64,000 bases of DNA from Amblyornis subalaris (taxonomy: Eukaryota; Chordata; Aves; Passeriformes; Ptilonorhynchidae): positions 7,558,213-7,622,212 of the forward strand of contig JACAXG010000014.1 of assembly GCA_018881555.1 (NCBI GenBank), given 5' to 3'. A program made the position numbers and the translations under genes. Under the pieces are notes generated by a model. The model was given only the letters and a program-made list of their open reading frames with translations, was not told the DNA's origin and did not search any database. Shown in pieces: positions 37,480 through 48,190 of this stretch; position 1 is the first letter of the stretch; every line of letters begins with the position of its first letter.

Positions 37480-37860
37480 AACTCAAAGAAATATATTGAT
37501 AAAATATTTTAGTGGTAATAAATACGCAGAGATCAGCTCGACCTTGCGAGGTCTTTATTTTAATTTTTTTTCCCCCATATACAAAAATCTTTATCAAACC
37601 TCTATTCTATGGCTTCAATAAACAGAACCCATTACCTCACGGCAGCTTTTGTTGGCCTGTATACAAGCGAGAACAAAATGGTTATTCAGGAGAACGCTTT
37701 CGATTTTTATTGTGTGTAGTATGCACAAAGAGCAGTGTTATTGTATTAAAAAGAACCATCTGTAGCAGAAACAATGGCATCAAATTATCTTTGAATACCC
37801 ACTGCAAAAATATAAAGCTTTTTTATTATTCTTCTGCTCTACGGTGGGGGACAGAGAAGT
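37480..37860. promoter_or_regulatory. Candidate element with perfect SOX site, beside a CpG island
   Basis: A perfect AACAATGG (37770-37777) is followed 11 bases later by CTTTGAA (37789-37795), a TCF/LEF-type core. The surrounding sequence is AT-rich and follows the CpG island at 36.9-37.4 kb. Small frames here are chance. The site could bind SOX2 itself, giving feedback; this is inference. Confidence 0.35.
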
Positions 37861-38119
37861 GACTTTTTTGTTGTTGTGGGTGCATTCTTATAACACACAC
37901 ACAAAATCAGCCATTGGGATTTTTTTAAGCCATAAACGATTTTTTCCCCTCTTGTTCCAGGGACTGCAGTTAAGAGCTAGGGCTAGGACTTGGAGGATGT
38001 GTAGGCAAACGGAAAGAGAGCCGGGGGAAGAAAAACCGAAATGGATTCATTCTCTGTCCTGGATGGAGGAGGAGAGGAGAAGAGAAGGGGACGTGCGAGC
38101 TTCCTTCAACTGCTTCTGT

Positions 38120-38990
38120 CCGGTGAAAAGTGCTCAGACCCCCGGGGCTGCGCCGGGCTCCGGAGTCCGCGCGGACTTTCGCGTTGAGCTGCCAATCAAA
38201 CCGCTCACAGCCACCACCCTGCTCTGGCACCGACATGTAAGTAGCTGCAGCACAACTTTGACATTCACAGTTTTTCCCCCCTCCTCCCCCGTGACCTTTA
38301 AAATGATCTGGGGACGTANCTCCCACCTACGACCCGCCGCTCTGAGCTCCACCGCGTTAACCTCGGAGACTCGCGTACGGGCTTGGGCTCGGCTGAAATT
38401 GCGCGGCCGCGCACGGCGAGCGTACCGCCGGGCAGAAGCGCTCCCGGTCCGCAGGCTGCCTCTGCCCCGCCCGCNCCTCTCCCGCGGGGCACACGGCCCG
38501 CGGGGAGCGCCGGAGCAGAGCCGGGGCTCTCCCCCGCCGCCCCGGGGCGTTTCAGACGGGGCCGCTATTTCGGCGTTCCCCCGCGGGGCGAGGCGCGGAG
38601 CGGTGCGCAGCCCCCGGCTGGGAAGCCGTGGCGCGCGGGCGGCGGGGGTGAAGCCATGGCGCCGCTCCCCGCGGTGCCCCGCGGGTTTCCCGTGCCGGGA
38701 GGTGCCCCGGGCCGGGCGCTCCGCGGGAGCGGCCGGGGCGGTGCGCGGGGCGCGGAGCGGCCGCCGGGCGGGGGTTCCCCGGGCGCGCTTCTCTCTGCTG
38801 CCCCCTGTGGGCGGCGCGCAGCCCGCTCCTCCCGCCGCGCGGCGATTCCCGGCCCAATCCCGGGAAAGGGGGGGCAGCCCCGCGGGGCTCCCCGCGCCCC
38901 GCGCGCCCGNAGCGGGGGTACGGCGGAGGCAGAGGCGGCGCATCGCCGGGCAGGGCTCCGGCTGNGCGGTGTCCGCGCCCGGGCAAGTTG
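38120..38990. promoter_or_regulatory. Large CpG island about 10 kb upstream of SOX2
   Basis: This is one of the longest islands in the window, with near-continuous CpG and G/C runs and four Ns (38319, 38475, 38910, 38965). The island keeps a frame of up to 389 codons open on the + strand and 269 on the other. Both proteins are Arg/Pro/Ala/Gly-rich without domains, so I treat them as non-coding. A non-coding RNA promoter is possible. Confidence 0.6.
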
Positions 38991-39152
38991 ATAATAAATT
39001 ATCAATACATTGAACTGCCCACCGCTGCCTTCTGACGATGCACTTGGGGCTGGGAAAGGCACGATTTTGACATATTGGCTCATTATAATACCATTTAAAG
39101 GGAAACTCTTTTTAGTTACAGTTAGCGAAGTTGAGGTTGGATTTCCCCCTCT

Positions 39153-39402
39153 TTCCCCCCCCCCCGCCCCCCGCCCCCGCTGGTGCACATGTCAGAGTTC
39201 ACAGACCTGGCTGCTGCCTTTTACAACACTGAGCTGTAAAAGAGCGGATATTAAACCCGTATAATGGATNTCTGGTCGAAATTCTCTCCTGCAACAAATA
39301 AAAAAAATAGTGACTTGTCACAGCAGTGAGGCTTCAGAGAGAGCTGGCTTTGGTAGCTTCCCCCCCCCCCCCCCCGCCCCCCGCCTTTTTTTTTTTTTTT
39401 TT
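39153..39402. repeat. Two similar C-rich runs and a T-run
   Basis: C11 G C6 G C5 G near 39155-39180 and C16 G C6 G CC followed by a T17 run near 39360-39402 share the same arrangement about 205 bases apart. The opposite strand has G-runs able to form quadruplexes. Confidence 0.85.
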
Positions 39403-39770
39403 GGTAAGAATTTGGTAGATAAAGGTTAATCTTAGGCTGAATGATAGAGCTGTGATTGACAAGAGAAAAGGTGTTGAGGGCAGGTCGAGCTGTCTTATTT
39501 ACAGCCCACTGCTTGCTATAGAGCCTTTGTTAGGACTGGAAAGCTAATTTAGTGCTGATCAAAAGCACCACAGAGTTAAAGGACTGGTAATGACTGCTAA
39601 TTTCATTTCAGCCTCATACATCCCCAACTGCTGTAATTAAAGACGTGCTATTTAAATACAGGTGAAGGGGTTTTGTAGTAGGGGGAAAGTGGGTAGCCGG
39701 TTTCAATTTTATTTACGGTTAATATGGTAAAAGTCCAACATTTGATTTACGATTTTAGGGATTTGCTTTT
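39400..39770. promoter_or_regulatory. Candidate conserved non-coding element about 9 kb upstream of SOX2
   Basis: Following a C-run and T-run, this block contains GTGATTGACAAG (PBX/MEIS), CCTTTGTTAGGAC (SOX), AAGCTAATTTAGTGC, GGTAATGACTGCTAATTTC and GCTGTAATTAAAGACG. It has no repeat and no meaningful ORF. The motif mix resembles a neural or placodal enhancer, but I cannot name it. Confidence 0.4.
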
Positions 39771-40254
39771 TTGCACTCTTCTGCCCCTGCAGAGCAGGGC
39801 TGGGCGGCAGGGCCGGCCGTGCAGGGGCAGGCTGAGGACAGCGCGCCGCAAGTGAGGGATGCGAGCCCCCAGCTAGCGTGGGGTTATCTTATTTTTAATT
39901 ATTCCCATCAAACGGCAGTCAGGAAACATCGGGAGAGCTAGGGAGAGGCGAGACGGAGGGGCACGTGTCAGCTTTTAAGTGCTTCTGCGGAAGCTCGGGT
40001 CCTCATATTATTATTATTTTTAATTAAATTATTTTAGCACTCCACGGCTGGTTCGCTGGCTCTGAGACGATGTAATTTCACAACCGATATAACAGTTTCT
40101 TTCTGGGAAACATCAAAGGATGAAAGCTCTACATTTCCGTAGTTGGTTAAAATTGATAGGAAAAAAAAAAGAAAGAAAAAAAAAAAAAAAGGAAAGAAAA
40201 AAGAATTTAGCCTTTAATCTCTTTTTATCCACGACGACTAAAGATCTGTACTCG

Positions 40255-40510
40255 ACCCCGCTCGGCTCCGGGCTGCCCGGGCTCCCCCCGGGCTCCCCCC
40301 GGGCTCTCCCCGGGCTCCCCCCGCTCCTGCGGCCGCTCCGCGCGGGGGGCGGCGCCCCCTGTCGGCCGCGCCGGGGGTGCCCGTGGGGAATTCCGCGGGA
40401 GCGGCGCGCCCGCGGGCGGAACGGGAGCGCCGGGACGGGAGCGCCGGGGAGCCGAGGAACCGGCGCCTGGAACTGGCGTGGAGTCGCTGCAGGGGTTAAA
40501 GTGCGCGCGG
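40255..40510. promoter_or_regulatory. CpG island containing an 11-bp tandem repeat
   Basis: A short GC-rich island. Its left part is a tandem array (40270-40322); the right part is unique CpG-rich sequence. No promoter motif was recognised. Small frames are artefacts. Confidence 0.55.
40270..40322 (+). repeat. 11-bp tandem repeat GGGCTCCCCCC
   Basis: Units lie at 40279-40289, 40290-40300, 40301-40311 (one C to T change) and 40312-40322, preceded by a shorter divergent unit at 40270-40278. The array sits at the left end of a CpG island. Confidence 0.9.
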
Positions 40511-40789
40511 TGAGGTAGGGACAGGCAAGGTGAGCACAGAGCCCAGCCCAGGAACCGCGGGCAGGGAAGCTTGTGATGTTTGCTCTCCGGAGATATAAAA
40601 GTGGCCAAAAATTAATGGAAATGCCACCGATTTATTTCTAAGCAGAGCTTTCCATAAGCCTGAGGCTTGTAGAAATGCTGATATGTGATGCTCTCCCTCA
40701 CCTAAGCAGAGCAGGGGAGCTGATGCGGGACCGCGCCACCCCGGCGGGCAGCGGGACAACCTCGAAAGACCAACTTCTTCATTGGCAGC

Positions 40790-41760
40790 GTTAGGTACAA
40801 AACATAAGGATTAATTTTTCATCGTTCCCAACTTCGGTGTTCCAGTGCTGTCAGCAAATGCCAGCCTTTCAGATGCTCGTGCTTGTGTTTTTCTCCCGTG
40901 TCTTAAATAAGTCAGTGTTGACAGGTGTTGCTTGTAAGCAGCGTTGAACGATTCCATTTCATTAAGGAAACATTTTCTAAAATGGCATATGTTTAAACTC
41001 GAAGCAATAAAGTCGTCTCAAACCCCCCTCCAAAAAAAAAAAGAAAAAAGGGGAAAAAAAGGACCAAATAAACACCCCCTCCCCAATTCCTGGAAAAGGA
41101 AGAAGCGTTATGTCAAGTGAATGCCTGGAGTGCGATTTTGTTTCCTCACTGTGGAGATGACAGATTTAGAAAAAACCTGGCGATATAAAACGGTTACCCA
41201 AAATATGTGACATGCTGCATTGTCACCAACTTTTTAGATGAATTCTCTACTTATTTTATAGCATCCACGTAGCTCAGTGTAGTGCATTTAACGGCGGTAT
41301 TTGTGAGTTTCAGTAATACCNCAGCACAGTTTATGCATCTCGCATGCGAAGAGAAAGACTAATGGAAACCAAATTATTTCTGCTAAATTGGGGTTATTTT
41401 GTATCTCCTGTTGACAGCCTGGATGAAAGTCATAACGCCGCAGTTTTTCTATTAAATGAAGCCTATGGCTGTTGGTCTCACAATAAACTTTTCACTTCAG
41501 AAATTATATTCGAATAGGGTTTTATGAAATATTATTGTTTGTCGCACTGAGTATACTTTCTCCATTCTTTCAGTTTGATCTCCGCTCGAGACTCCTAATA
41601 AGGCAATTCTGTAGTAAGAGCGCCCAAAATAAAGACATGGCATTTTCTATAAATAATAGCAAGAGCCCTGCACAGATTTCCTGCACAACGGAATTCCCAG
41701 ATTTCCTTTACTCTTTCTTTAGTTAGCATGTGTTCAGTATATATAACTCTGAAATTAAGC
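40790..41760. promoter_or_regulatory. AT-rich region with candidate conserved elements
   Basis: No gene is seen. The stretch contains AAGGATTAATTTTTCATCG, CCAGTGCTGTCAGC, TGTTGACAGCC, TTATTGTTTGTCGC and ACAATAAACTTTTC. A-rich simple sequence lies at 41031-41062. One N is at 41322. Motif density suggests one or more regulatory blocks, but edges cannot be set by eye. Confidence 0.3.
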
Positions 41761-42182
41761 AAAAAATATACATCTGTATAGATCTGTCAAGCCAGTTATA
41801 AACAGAGATATTATATGCCAATTACCACAGGAAACAGAGAAAATACAGAGCAGTTGGTACACACGGTTTAACGTCAGGAGGCACTTTACAAAAAATTTAG
41901 TGACTCCTGCCGAAAGGTGAATGATTAACCCGGTTCCAGGAGAGGGGCTGTTAGCGCTCCTCTTAGAAACAGCAGTTGTGAGGGGGCTGTAAAGGGGTCG
42001 TAAACTCCCCCCTCCCAAGGGCAGAAGCTGGCACATAAAATCAAGGGTCCCGAGTGATCAGTTTAACCAAAATGCAGTTTTCCTGGGCTCAGTCCGTAAC
42101 TCAGCTGCCGGGTTTTATTCTGCGGGCATTACTCAAGGGAGCAAATGCTGTAAATCTGGGATTGGGTCCCAGGCTTGGCAGA

Positions 42183-42253
42183 CAGCTGGCAGCAAGGGGG
42201 GGGCAGCTCTGTGCTCAGCTGGCAGCAAGGGAGGGGGGGGTTAGCTCTGTGCT
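42183..42253 (+). repeat. Tandem duplication of a 33-38 bp unit
   Basis: CAGCTGGCAGCAAGGG, a G-run, and AGCTCTGTGCTC occur twice in direct order (about 42183-42215 and 42216-42253). The copies differ mainly in the G-run and at CAG versus TTAG. This looks like a recent local duplication. Confidence 0.9.
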
Positions 42254-42939
42254 CGGTCTCGTTCATCTCCACTTGGAAGAAAAGTGCATTTTTAGTTTAT
42301 TTATGTCTTTTGGAAGGAGTTGGTTTTGGATGCCGGCATTTCCTACATCTTTCTCTTGAGCGGTGGAAGGGGAGACTTGAAGAAACAAACTGAAAAAACA
42401 GCCTCAAATGCCAATTTCCCACTTCACCTTTTCTTGCTTCCCCCTCAGCCTGTCCCTGGCACCTGCTGCCCTGAGCATCCCCAGCATTGCCCCTTCTCTC
42501 CCAGCCCGTGGGCACCCCCTGGGCCCTTGTCCTCACGTTCACCCAGTCCCAATGGGAAGGCTCCCACAAGGGACAGGTGGGGTGTTTGGAGAAGCCCTGT
42601 CCTCCAGTGATTTCCATGGAAAAAGGTCTGTGACACCCCGTCGATAGCACCCCACACCCCAACCCGACCCAGTGTTGCAGACCATGATGTGCCTAAAGCA
42701 CTTCTCCTGCCGCTGCCTGTCGCGCACACACCCGTGGCCTCGGCCCGGGCGGAGGATGTCGGGGAGTCAGACGGGCTCCCTTTTGCTGCCTTGGAGGAGC
42801 CCGAGGCCCTCCCTCTGCTGTGGCAGGGCCTCCTCTGGCAAAGGCTCTTTCAGGTCTTCGGATGGAGGACAGTGGATAGACACATGGGAAGTGTTGTTGT
42901 TATTATTTATAGCACCATCTCTCTGCTCCGATTAAGCAC

Positions 42940-43240
42940 CGTCTAAATATGAATTCACAGTATAGACAGCTAGTCTATAATTTGAATTAAAATCCTCCCA
43001 ACGAGCCCGCCGCTGGAGAATTCTGAAATCACAAGCCTAAGTTGACACAATGAGCCCATGGTGTCAATAAACCATGGGCGAGATGGAGAGATTGTCACTC
43101 CAGACCATAACAGTTCTGAAAGTGTCATTACCGTCTGTCCTGTCAATGAGCTCCAAATTAAGGACTATGAGGAACAGCGAGATAAAAGTCACAGTCTTGG
43201 CTCCATTATGGGCGATCGTATCAGTGATCTGAGAATCACT
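42940..43240. promoter_or_regulatory. Candidate conserved element with two interlocking inverted repeats
   Basis: TTGACAC (43042-43048) pairs with GTGTCAA (43061-43067), and GCCCATGG (43054-43061) pairs with CCATGGGC (43072-43079). The two inverted repeats interlock. TTGACA/TGTCAA is a TGIF/MEIS-type core. The rest of the block (TCATTACCGTCTGTCCTGTC, CTCCATTATGGGCGATCG) is low in repeats and reads as constrained. It ends at an impure T-rich run at about 43251-43282. Confidence 0.45.
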
Positions 43241-43399
43241 GGAAAGGGCTCTTTTTTTTTCCCTTTTTTTTTTTTTTTTTTTATTTAATGTACTTTTCAA
43301 ACCATGCCTCGGGATGCCAGGGTTTGAGGTGCGCTGAGAGAAGCAACCTTGAAGCACCCCAGGCTGTGCCTCAGGCGTTCCCATTGAAACTGCCACAGT

Positions 43400-44399
43400 T
43401 TCTTTGGGAAACGGTGTGAATTCAATGGAAGAGCCGGAATAATTCCATCAAAACTGTGCTGGGGCCAAAGAGGACTTCATTTGATTTGGGCGACACGTGT
43501 GATCCCATGAACAGACACTTTTTTAGACCATTATTTTCTTAAGTCAACACAAAGATGGTGAAGGGGAAAGAGGGAAATAAAATAGAAGCCTCAACTTTAG
43601 GAAAAGACAATACATTTGAGATAGCCCCTTCCAGGCATTAAGACTTTCAGAGAATGTCCCCAATCTCTCTCTCCTGCGAGCCTGAGAGAGTTAAGGGGAC
43701 TTATTCAGGAATTGGAAACCTTCAATTCTGGATTTTTGTGCCTTTGTGGATTTAAGCAAAGCAGTTAGCGTTCTTCAGGAGGGGTTTTGTGTTTAATATA
43801 CATGAGTTCATTCAACTNCAATGGGAAAAGAAAACTCATTTGTTCTTATAAAACTAGGAAGGAAAGATAACTTTAAATAGACTGCCAAAAAGGATCCCGC
43901 TCGAGGGGGTTGCCTTCCTGCTAAAGAGCCAACATTCAACTGTAATTTCACCCCATTACGTCGTACAGTAATTCCTAAGTTTATCGTCACCACTGGTCTT
44001 GATTTTCTGATTTATTTTAAAGATCATGTAAGAAAAAGTACGGGCTTCACTTATACTTTCCTATGGGAAAGAAATCCCGGGAGTGTGATTTTAGACGCAG
44101 GGCAAAAATCGCGGACAGTTCGAGGAGGCTGTTGGCTATTTCTGAAGAGTCATGGAAGCCTGTTTGGACAATCGGCTTCTCCATTTATTGAGAAGCCTTT
44201 TGAAAGCGACTTCGAGAGGTGGTGTGTGCGTGTCGGCTTTTCTGCTGTTTATTGTGTACGTTAAACTCCTTCCAGGATCCGAGTTGGTTTTTTGGTTTGT
44301 TTTTTTTTTTTTTTTTGTACATTTTTCTTCTTGTGGCACTGGGCAAAAGTGGAGCTGCTGCTTTTTATTTTTGTTTCTCGCTCCCTTTTTCTTTAACCT
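43400..44399. other. Non-coding DNA upstream of SOX2
   Basis: No gene. Mixed composition with a T15 run at about 44302-44316 and an N at 43818. AAATTACAGTTGAATG-type AT-rich sequence around 43930-44010 may be constrained, but I make no call. Confidence 0.5.
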
Positions 44400-44720
44400 C
44401 TGGGCGGTTGGTTTTTTACCGCCCCGGCCCCGCAGCACCGGCTTACGCGTGCAGTGGTGGCCGGGAGGGGAGGTGGCAGCGGGGCCGCTCGGGGGGCACG
44501 GCGGGACCCCCGGCGGGGCCGGGCTGGAGGAGCTCGGCATCCCCGGCATCCCCCGCATCCCCCGCATCCCCCGCTGCCCCCGGGCCCCGCGGCCGCTCTC
44601 GGGCCCGGGCCGTGCGCTGCCCGCCCGGCCGCACGTGTGCTCGCCCCGCGCTTCCATTCGGGAGAACAGGGATGAAAGGAGAGGCCGGGAGCAGCGCGGG
44701 GCTCCCTCGGCATTCCGCGG
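44400..44720. promoter_or_regulatory. CpG island about 4 kb upstream of SOX2
   Basis: This GC-rich island, with the CATCCCCCG array at 44538-44582, starts right after T-rich sequence (T15 at about 44302-44316). Frames on both strands translate into Gly/Pro/Arg-rich low-complexity protein and are not supported as genes. Confidence 0.55.
44538..44582 (+). repeat. 9-bp tandem repeat CATCCCCCG
   Basis: Five units: CATCCCCGG, three of CATCCCCCG and CTGCCCCCG. The array lies inside a CpG island; in one frame it reads as repeated Ile-Pro-Arg. Confidence 0.9.
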
Positions 44721-44929
44721 CTTTCAAGGGTCCTTAGAGCCCTTGAATGAAATTATTGGGCGAAATGGGGTCTGGCGGGACCGGCCGTGGCTCGCCCCCT
44801 CCTTGGTTTGTACGTGTAATGCCACTTCTGAGAGCGACAATCGGGCTACTTGCTGGACAGGCAGGGACAAAAAGGAGATTAAACCGTTTTAAATAATAAT
44901 AAAAAATATCCCAAACGCAAGCAGAGTGG

Positions 44930-45235
44930 ATTACACTTGCTGCGGCGCCTCGGCCCCCCCCAGGTTCCCCGAACAGCCGCCCTCGGGCCTCGCAGGGAGG
45001 GTGGCCCCAGCCTCACCCCCGCTCGGCCCCGCCAAACTTCCCAAGTTTCCGGGAGCTCTTCCAGCGCCCGGAGGGTCTCCCCGGGTCTCCGGCCGTCGCC
45101 GTGTGAGATACTTGTTTGGCTGAGGACAATCCTGCCTTTTCACCAGCTTGGGAGCGTGCACGGGCCGGGGAAGGCGGCTCGGGCAGCGGGTCTCCCCCGG
45201 CCACTGCCCCTGTCCTGGGCCCGTACCCACACCAA
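44930..45235. promoter_or_regulatory. CpG island just upstream of the candidate N-2 enhancer
   Basis: The CpG-rich block runs to about 45235, some 200 bases before the AT-rich candidate N-2 element. An island beside an enhancer suggests poised, unmethylated chromatin; that is inference. No gene is supported. Confidence 0.5.
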
Positions 45236-45439
45236 ATGTGCCTTTCATTCCAGGGCTTTTCAGACCATATCTCCCCAAGTTTTCCTCGGGATCTTCCCGC
45301 AAACTCACCACGTGATGATTGAAATTCCCCAGAGATTGGGGTATAGCTGGTGCATTAAAACTTCCCTGACTAACTTCAGGTCCTGAGAGCCGGGCTGCTA
45401 CAGCATCAGAGGGGCGAGAGGAAATTTATCCGTGCATTT

Positions 45440-45800
45440 TCGTCTTTGCCTATTTTTTTTTAACGTAATGAAATTAAAACTTTTGGAGCTCACGGTTGAC
45501 ATTTTGCAGAAAATTGAGTTATCAAGGCAGTAATTATTTCACGGGGAGATAAAACTCTCATAGCCCTAACTGTCAAATAGGGCCCTTTTCAGATTTTAAT
45601 TACAAAATAAAATTAGTCTGCTCTTCCTCGGAAGGGTTTGTGAGTGGCTAAACAGAGCTTTCCCCAATACTGGTGGTCGTCAAACTCTGCTAATTAGCAA
45701 TGCTGAGAAATTCCAGTTAACAAGGACATTCTCTAAGTCTCTGCAGGTTCCCTGCCGTTCGCCTTCATTTCCATAAGAAGATTAAGAGTGGAGGGGAACA
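45440..45800. promoter_or_regulatory. Candidate SOX2 N-2 / SRR1 upstream enhancer
   Basis: This AT-rich block between CpG islands lies about 2.7-3.1 kb before the inferred SOX2 start. Its centre has CTAATTAGCAATGC (about 45690-45703), a homeodomain site overlapping a POU-type site. That matches my memory of the SRR1/N-2 element, where POU factors activate and EMX2 represses. It also has TTTTAATTACAAAATAAAATTAG and a 6-bp inverted repeat, GCCCTA (45563-45568) and TAGGGC (45578-45583), around CTGTCAAA. The position fits the known enhancer about 3-4 kb upstream. Alignment to the published element would settle it. Confidence 0.65.
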
Positions 45801-46373
45801 CACTCAAATGCAGATGCAGAAAAGAAGCGTTTTTAACAAGCATCATAATAGTAAGATGCTTGGCTAGTTCTCACCTAATTACTGCAAGTTAAACCTCTAT
45901 TTGCAGCTAAGGACAAAAAATGGAGCTGCAATCTCCCATCTCCACAAGTCTGCTTAATAGTTTGCTTTAGATTGGTTACTAGTNGGTTCAGGAAAAAAAA
46001 TAATACGAAAATGTGTATATTCTTTCCGATACAGTTAACACGATAGGTTGTATCCTTAGGGCTTTTAGAAAAATCGGCGAGTATTAGAACAATAAATACA
46101 TGAAATCCAAGTAGTTAACATTCATTTTCTTTTTAAGACACTCATAACCTGGAAATAAGAGTGCGTGTGCCGCAGAGCCCATCACTGAGAACATTTGCAG
46201 ACTATTTGTTTAATGTAAGCACTTTTCATTTCCATAAATTATACCAAAGGCAACGATTTTTTAAATCCACTCAGATTAAACCGTCCCTCTGCAGGCCTCC
46301 CTTCCAACGTGGCTGTATTCTTAGAGAGCAGTGGTGTTATTGTCATTAATATAGAAAATCAGGGACCATTTCA

Positions 46374-46375
<2 letters not shown>

Positions 46376-46414
<39 letters not shown>
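46376..46414 (+). repeat. T39 homopolymer upstream of SOX2
   Basis: Thirty-nine consecutive Ts lie about 2.1 kb before the inferred SOX2 start. No adjacent retroposon body was recognised, so it is not clearly a poly-A tail of a minus-strand insertion. Such tracts exclude nucleosomes. The length may be imprecise. Confidence 0.9.
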
Positions 46415-46415
<1 letters not shown>

Positions 46416-46539
46416 TAGCCAGCTTCCCGGTCTGCCTCTGCTTCCGCCCACCCGTGTGTGTATTCCCAACCAAGCAAACCTCCATACCCAGAGGAAAGGC
46501 ACAAAATGCCCCCAAAGAGCCATCATCCTCACCTTATTT

Positions 46540-46680
46540 CCTGTAGTGCATTATTATGTATATACGCCAGTTTATTGCATCGATAATTAAAAGTGTTAAT
46601 TAAAATAGAGCCGTAAATACTCCCGATAACACAATTGTTAGGCATTTCNCATCCTTTATTCGTATGATAAATGCAATTAG
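46540..46680. promoter_or_regulatory. Candidate AT-rich conserved element upstream of SOX2
   Basis: The block contains TTATTGCATCGATAATTAAA, GTTAATTAAAATAG, CACAATTGTTAGGC and TATTCGTATGATAAATGC. These are closely packed homeodomain, POU-half and SOX-like sites about 1.9 kb before the SOX2 start. It holds one N (46649). No coding frame is seen. Confidence 0.35.
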
Positions 46681-47039
46681 GAAAGGACCAGGCCCTGAAA
46701 AGCCTCCAGCAGGCACAGGGCAGCCCACGATGCCCCGGTCCTGCGTGGAGCTCTGGGCCGTGCACACCACGCACCTCCCGCAGCTACATCCAGAGCAAAA
46801 ATAACCCTTTGCCTGCGCACCGCCAGCCCTCGCTTACCGCTTTAGCACGATGAGCAAGCACCACCGCCACCCACCCATCCTCTTTTAAAAAAATTCAAAA
46901 TAATTGTCCCTAAAATTATTTCTTAACAACTTTATCAACTGCAGACCAAAGGGAGAACAATAAGAAAGTAAACAGCCGCCGTGCCTTCAGGAGTATCTGG
47001 ACAATCAGAATCCGGTTATATCCCACATCTCATAATTTG

Positions 47040-47150
47040 CACCTATTTTTCGACGGTTTAACCTATCACTTATCTAGGGGTTATATATACATTTTCGAAT
47101 TAAACACATTGAACCCGATAGGATTTATTTGCATAATCCACGCACAGAGA
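47040..47150. promoter_or_regulatory. Candidate upstream element with perfect octamer
   Basis: ATTTGCAT (47127-47134), the perfect POU octamer, is continued as ATTTGCATAAT (47127-47137) in an AT-rich block about 1.4 kb before the inferred SOX2 start and just before a CpG island. Neighbouring motifs include TTTAACCTATCACTTATC (GATA-like) and CGAATTAAACAC. It could be part of the proximal regulatory region. Confidence 0.45.
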
Positions 47151-47199
47151 AAAGACGCGTCCCCGTTCGCTGGCGGGTTTTTATTGTTATTATTCCGAA

Positions 47200-48190
47200 G
47201 GGGTGTAATTTCCCGGCCGGTCCCTTCCCCCCGCGCCTCCCGCGGCTCCCGGCGGCGCCTCCCGCCCGGGGCGCGGCCGGGCCGGCAGGGGGCGCCGCAG
47301 CGCCGCGGCTGAGGCCGTCGGGGCGCCCCGCGCTGCCCCGGCCCCCGCCCCGCGCCCCGGCCCCGCTCGGCCCCGCCGGGGTCCCCCGCACCCCCTCCGG
47401 CTCCACGCCGCCAGCGCCATCGCGCCGAAAGGCGGAGCAACCCCGTCGAGGCAGGGGAGGCGCGGAGCGGCGCGGGGGAGCGCGGCCAGGGCGGCGAGCG
47501 GCTCCCCCCGCTCCCGCTCCGCGTCCTCTCTCCCCTCCTTCCTTTGTCGTCAAGTGCGGTTTAGCAACAAAGATCCCAACAAGAGAGTGGAAGTAAACTT
47601 AGCCGGGGCTTTGTGCAGCCCGTGTAGCGACAACAAGGGAAACAAAACTACCTATTTGTAGCGCCCGGCCGTCCCCCACCCCCGCGCTGCGCCCACCCAG
47701 CGCCGCCCGCACCCCGCAATGGACGCGGGGTGACGGAGCCGCCGGGCCCGGCGGCGGGCGGAGNGCGCCCCGCACCCCTCCCCAGCATCTGCACGGGGGT
47801 CCCGACGCCGCTTTGTGCTCTGCGGGGATGGCATGTGGGGGACCCGTGTTTGCACNGGACAGCCCCCTCCTCCGAGGCCGGAGGCCGGGGGGAAGGGCTT
47901 GGCGCTCTGTGCTACGGAGCGCGGCCCGGGAGATGGCCGGGAGCCGGGCACAGCCTCTGCCCGAGCGGTGCGGCGCGGACCCGGCTCCCCGGCGGCGGCG
48001 GCAGCAGGGCCCGGCTGGGGGCTCCGCTGCACGGGGACCGCACGGCCCGGACGGGGCGAGCGCGGCACACGCAGGGCCCCGCGCAGCCGGGCGGCCCCTC
48101 CGTCCCGAGGGACGCTGGCAGAGGGGTGGGGGCCGGGGGAAGCCGTTCCAGCTCCGCTCCCCCCATGGCTTCTCCTAGCCCCAAGCCAAC
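47200..48190. promoter_or_regulatory. SOX2: SOX2 upstream CpG island
   Basis: Two CpG-dense parts (about 47200-47560 and 47650-48190) are joined by a short AT-richer bridge containing TAGCAACAAAGATCCC. Together with the promoter and coding region they form the SOX2 CpG island. Ns lie at 47764 and 47856. Long frames here lack domains. The 289-codon frame that runs on to 48684 crosses the promoter and is not a gene. Confidence 0.7.

Noticed and set aside
37844..39013. 389-codon open frame on the + strand
   Set aside because: It spans a CpG island where stop codons are rare. The protein is Arg/Pro/Ala/Gly-rich without domains, and the same DNA is open in other phases and on the other strand (269 codons).
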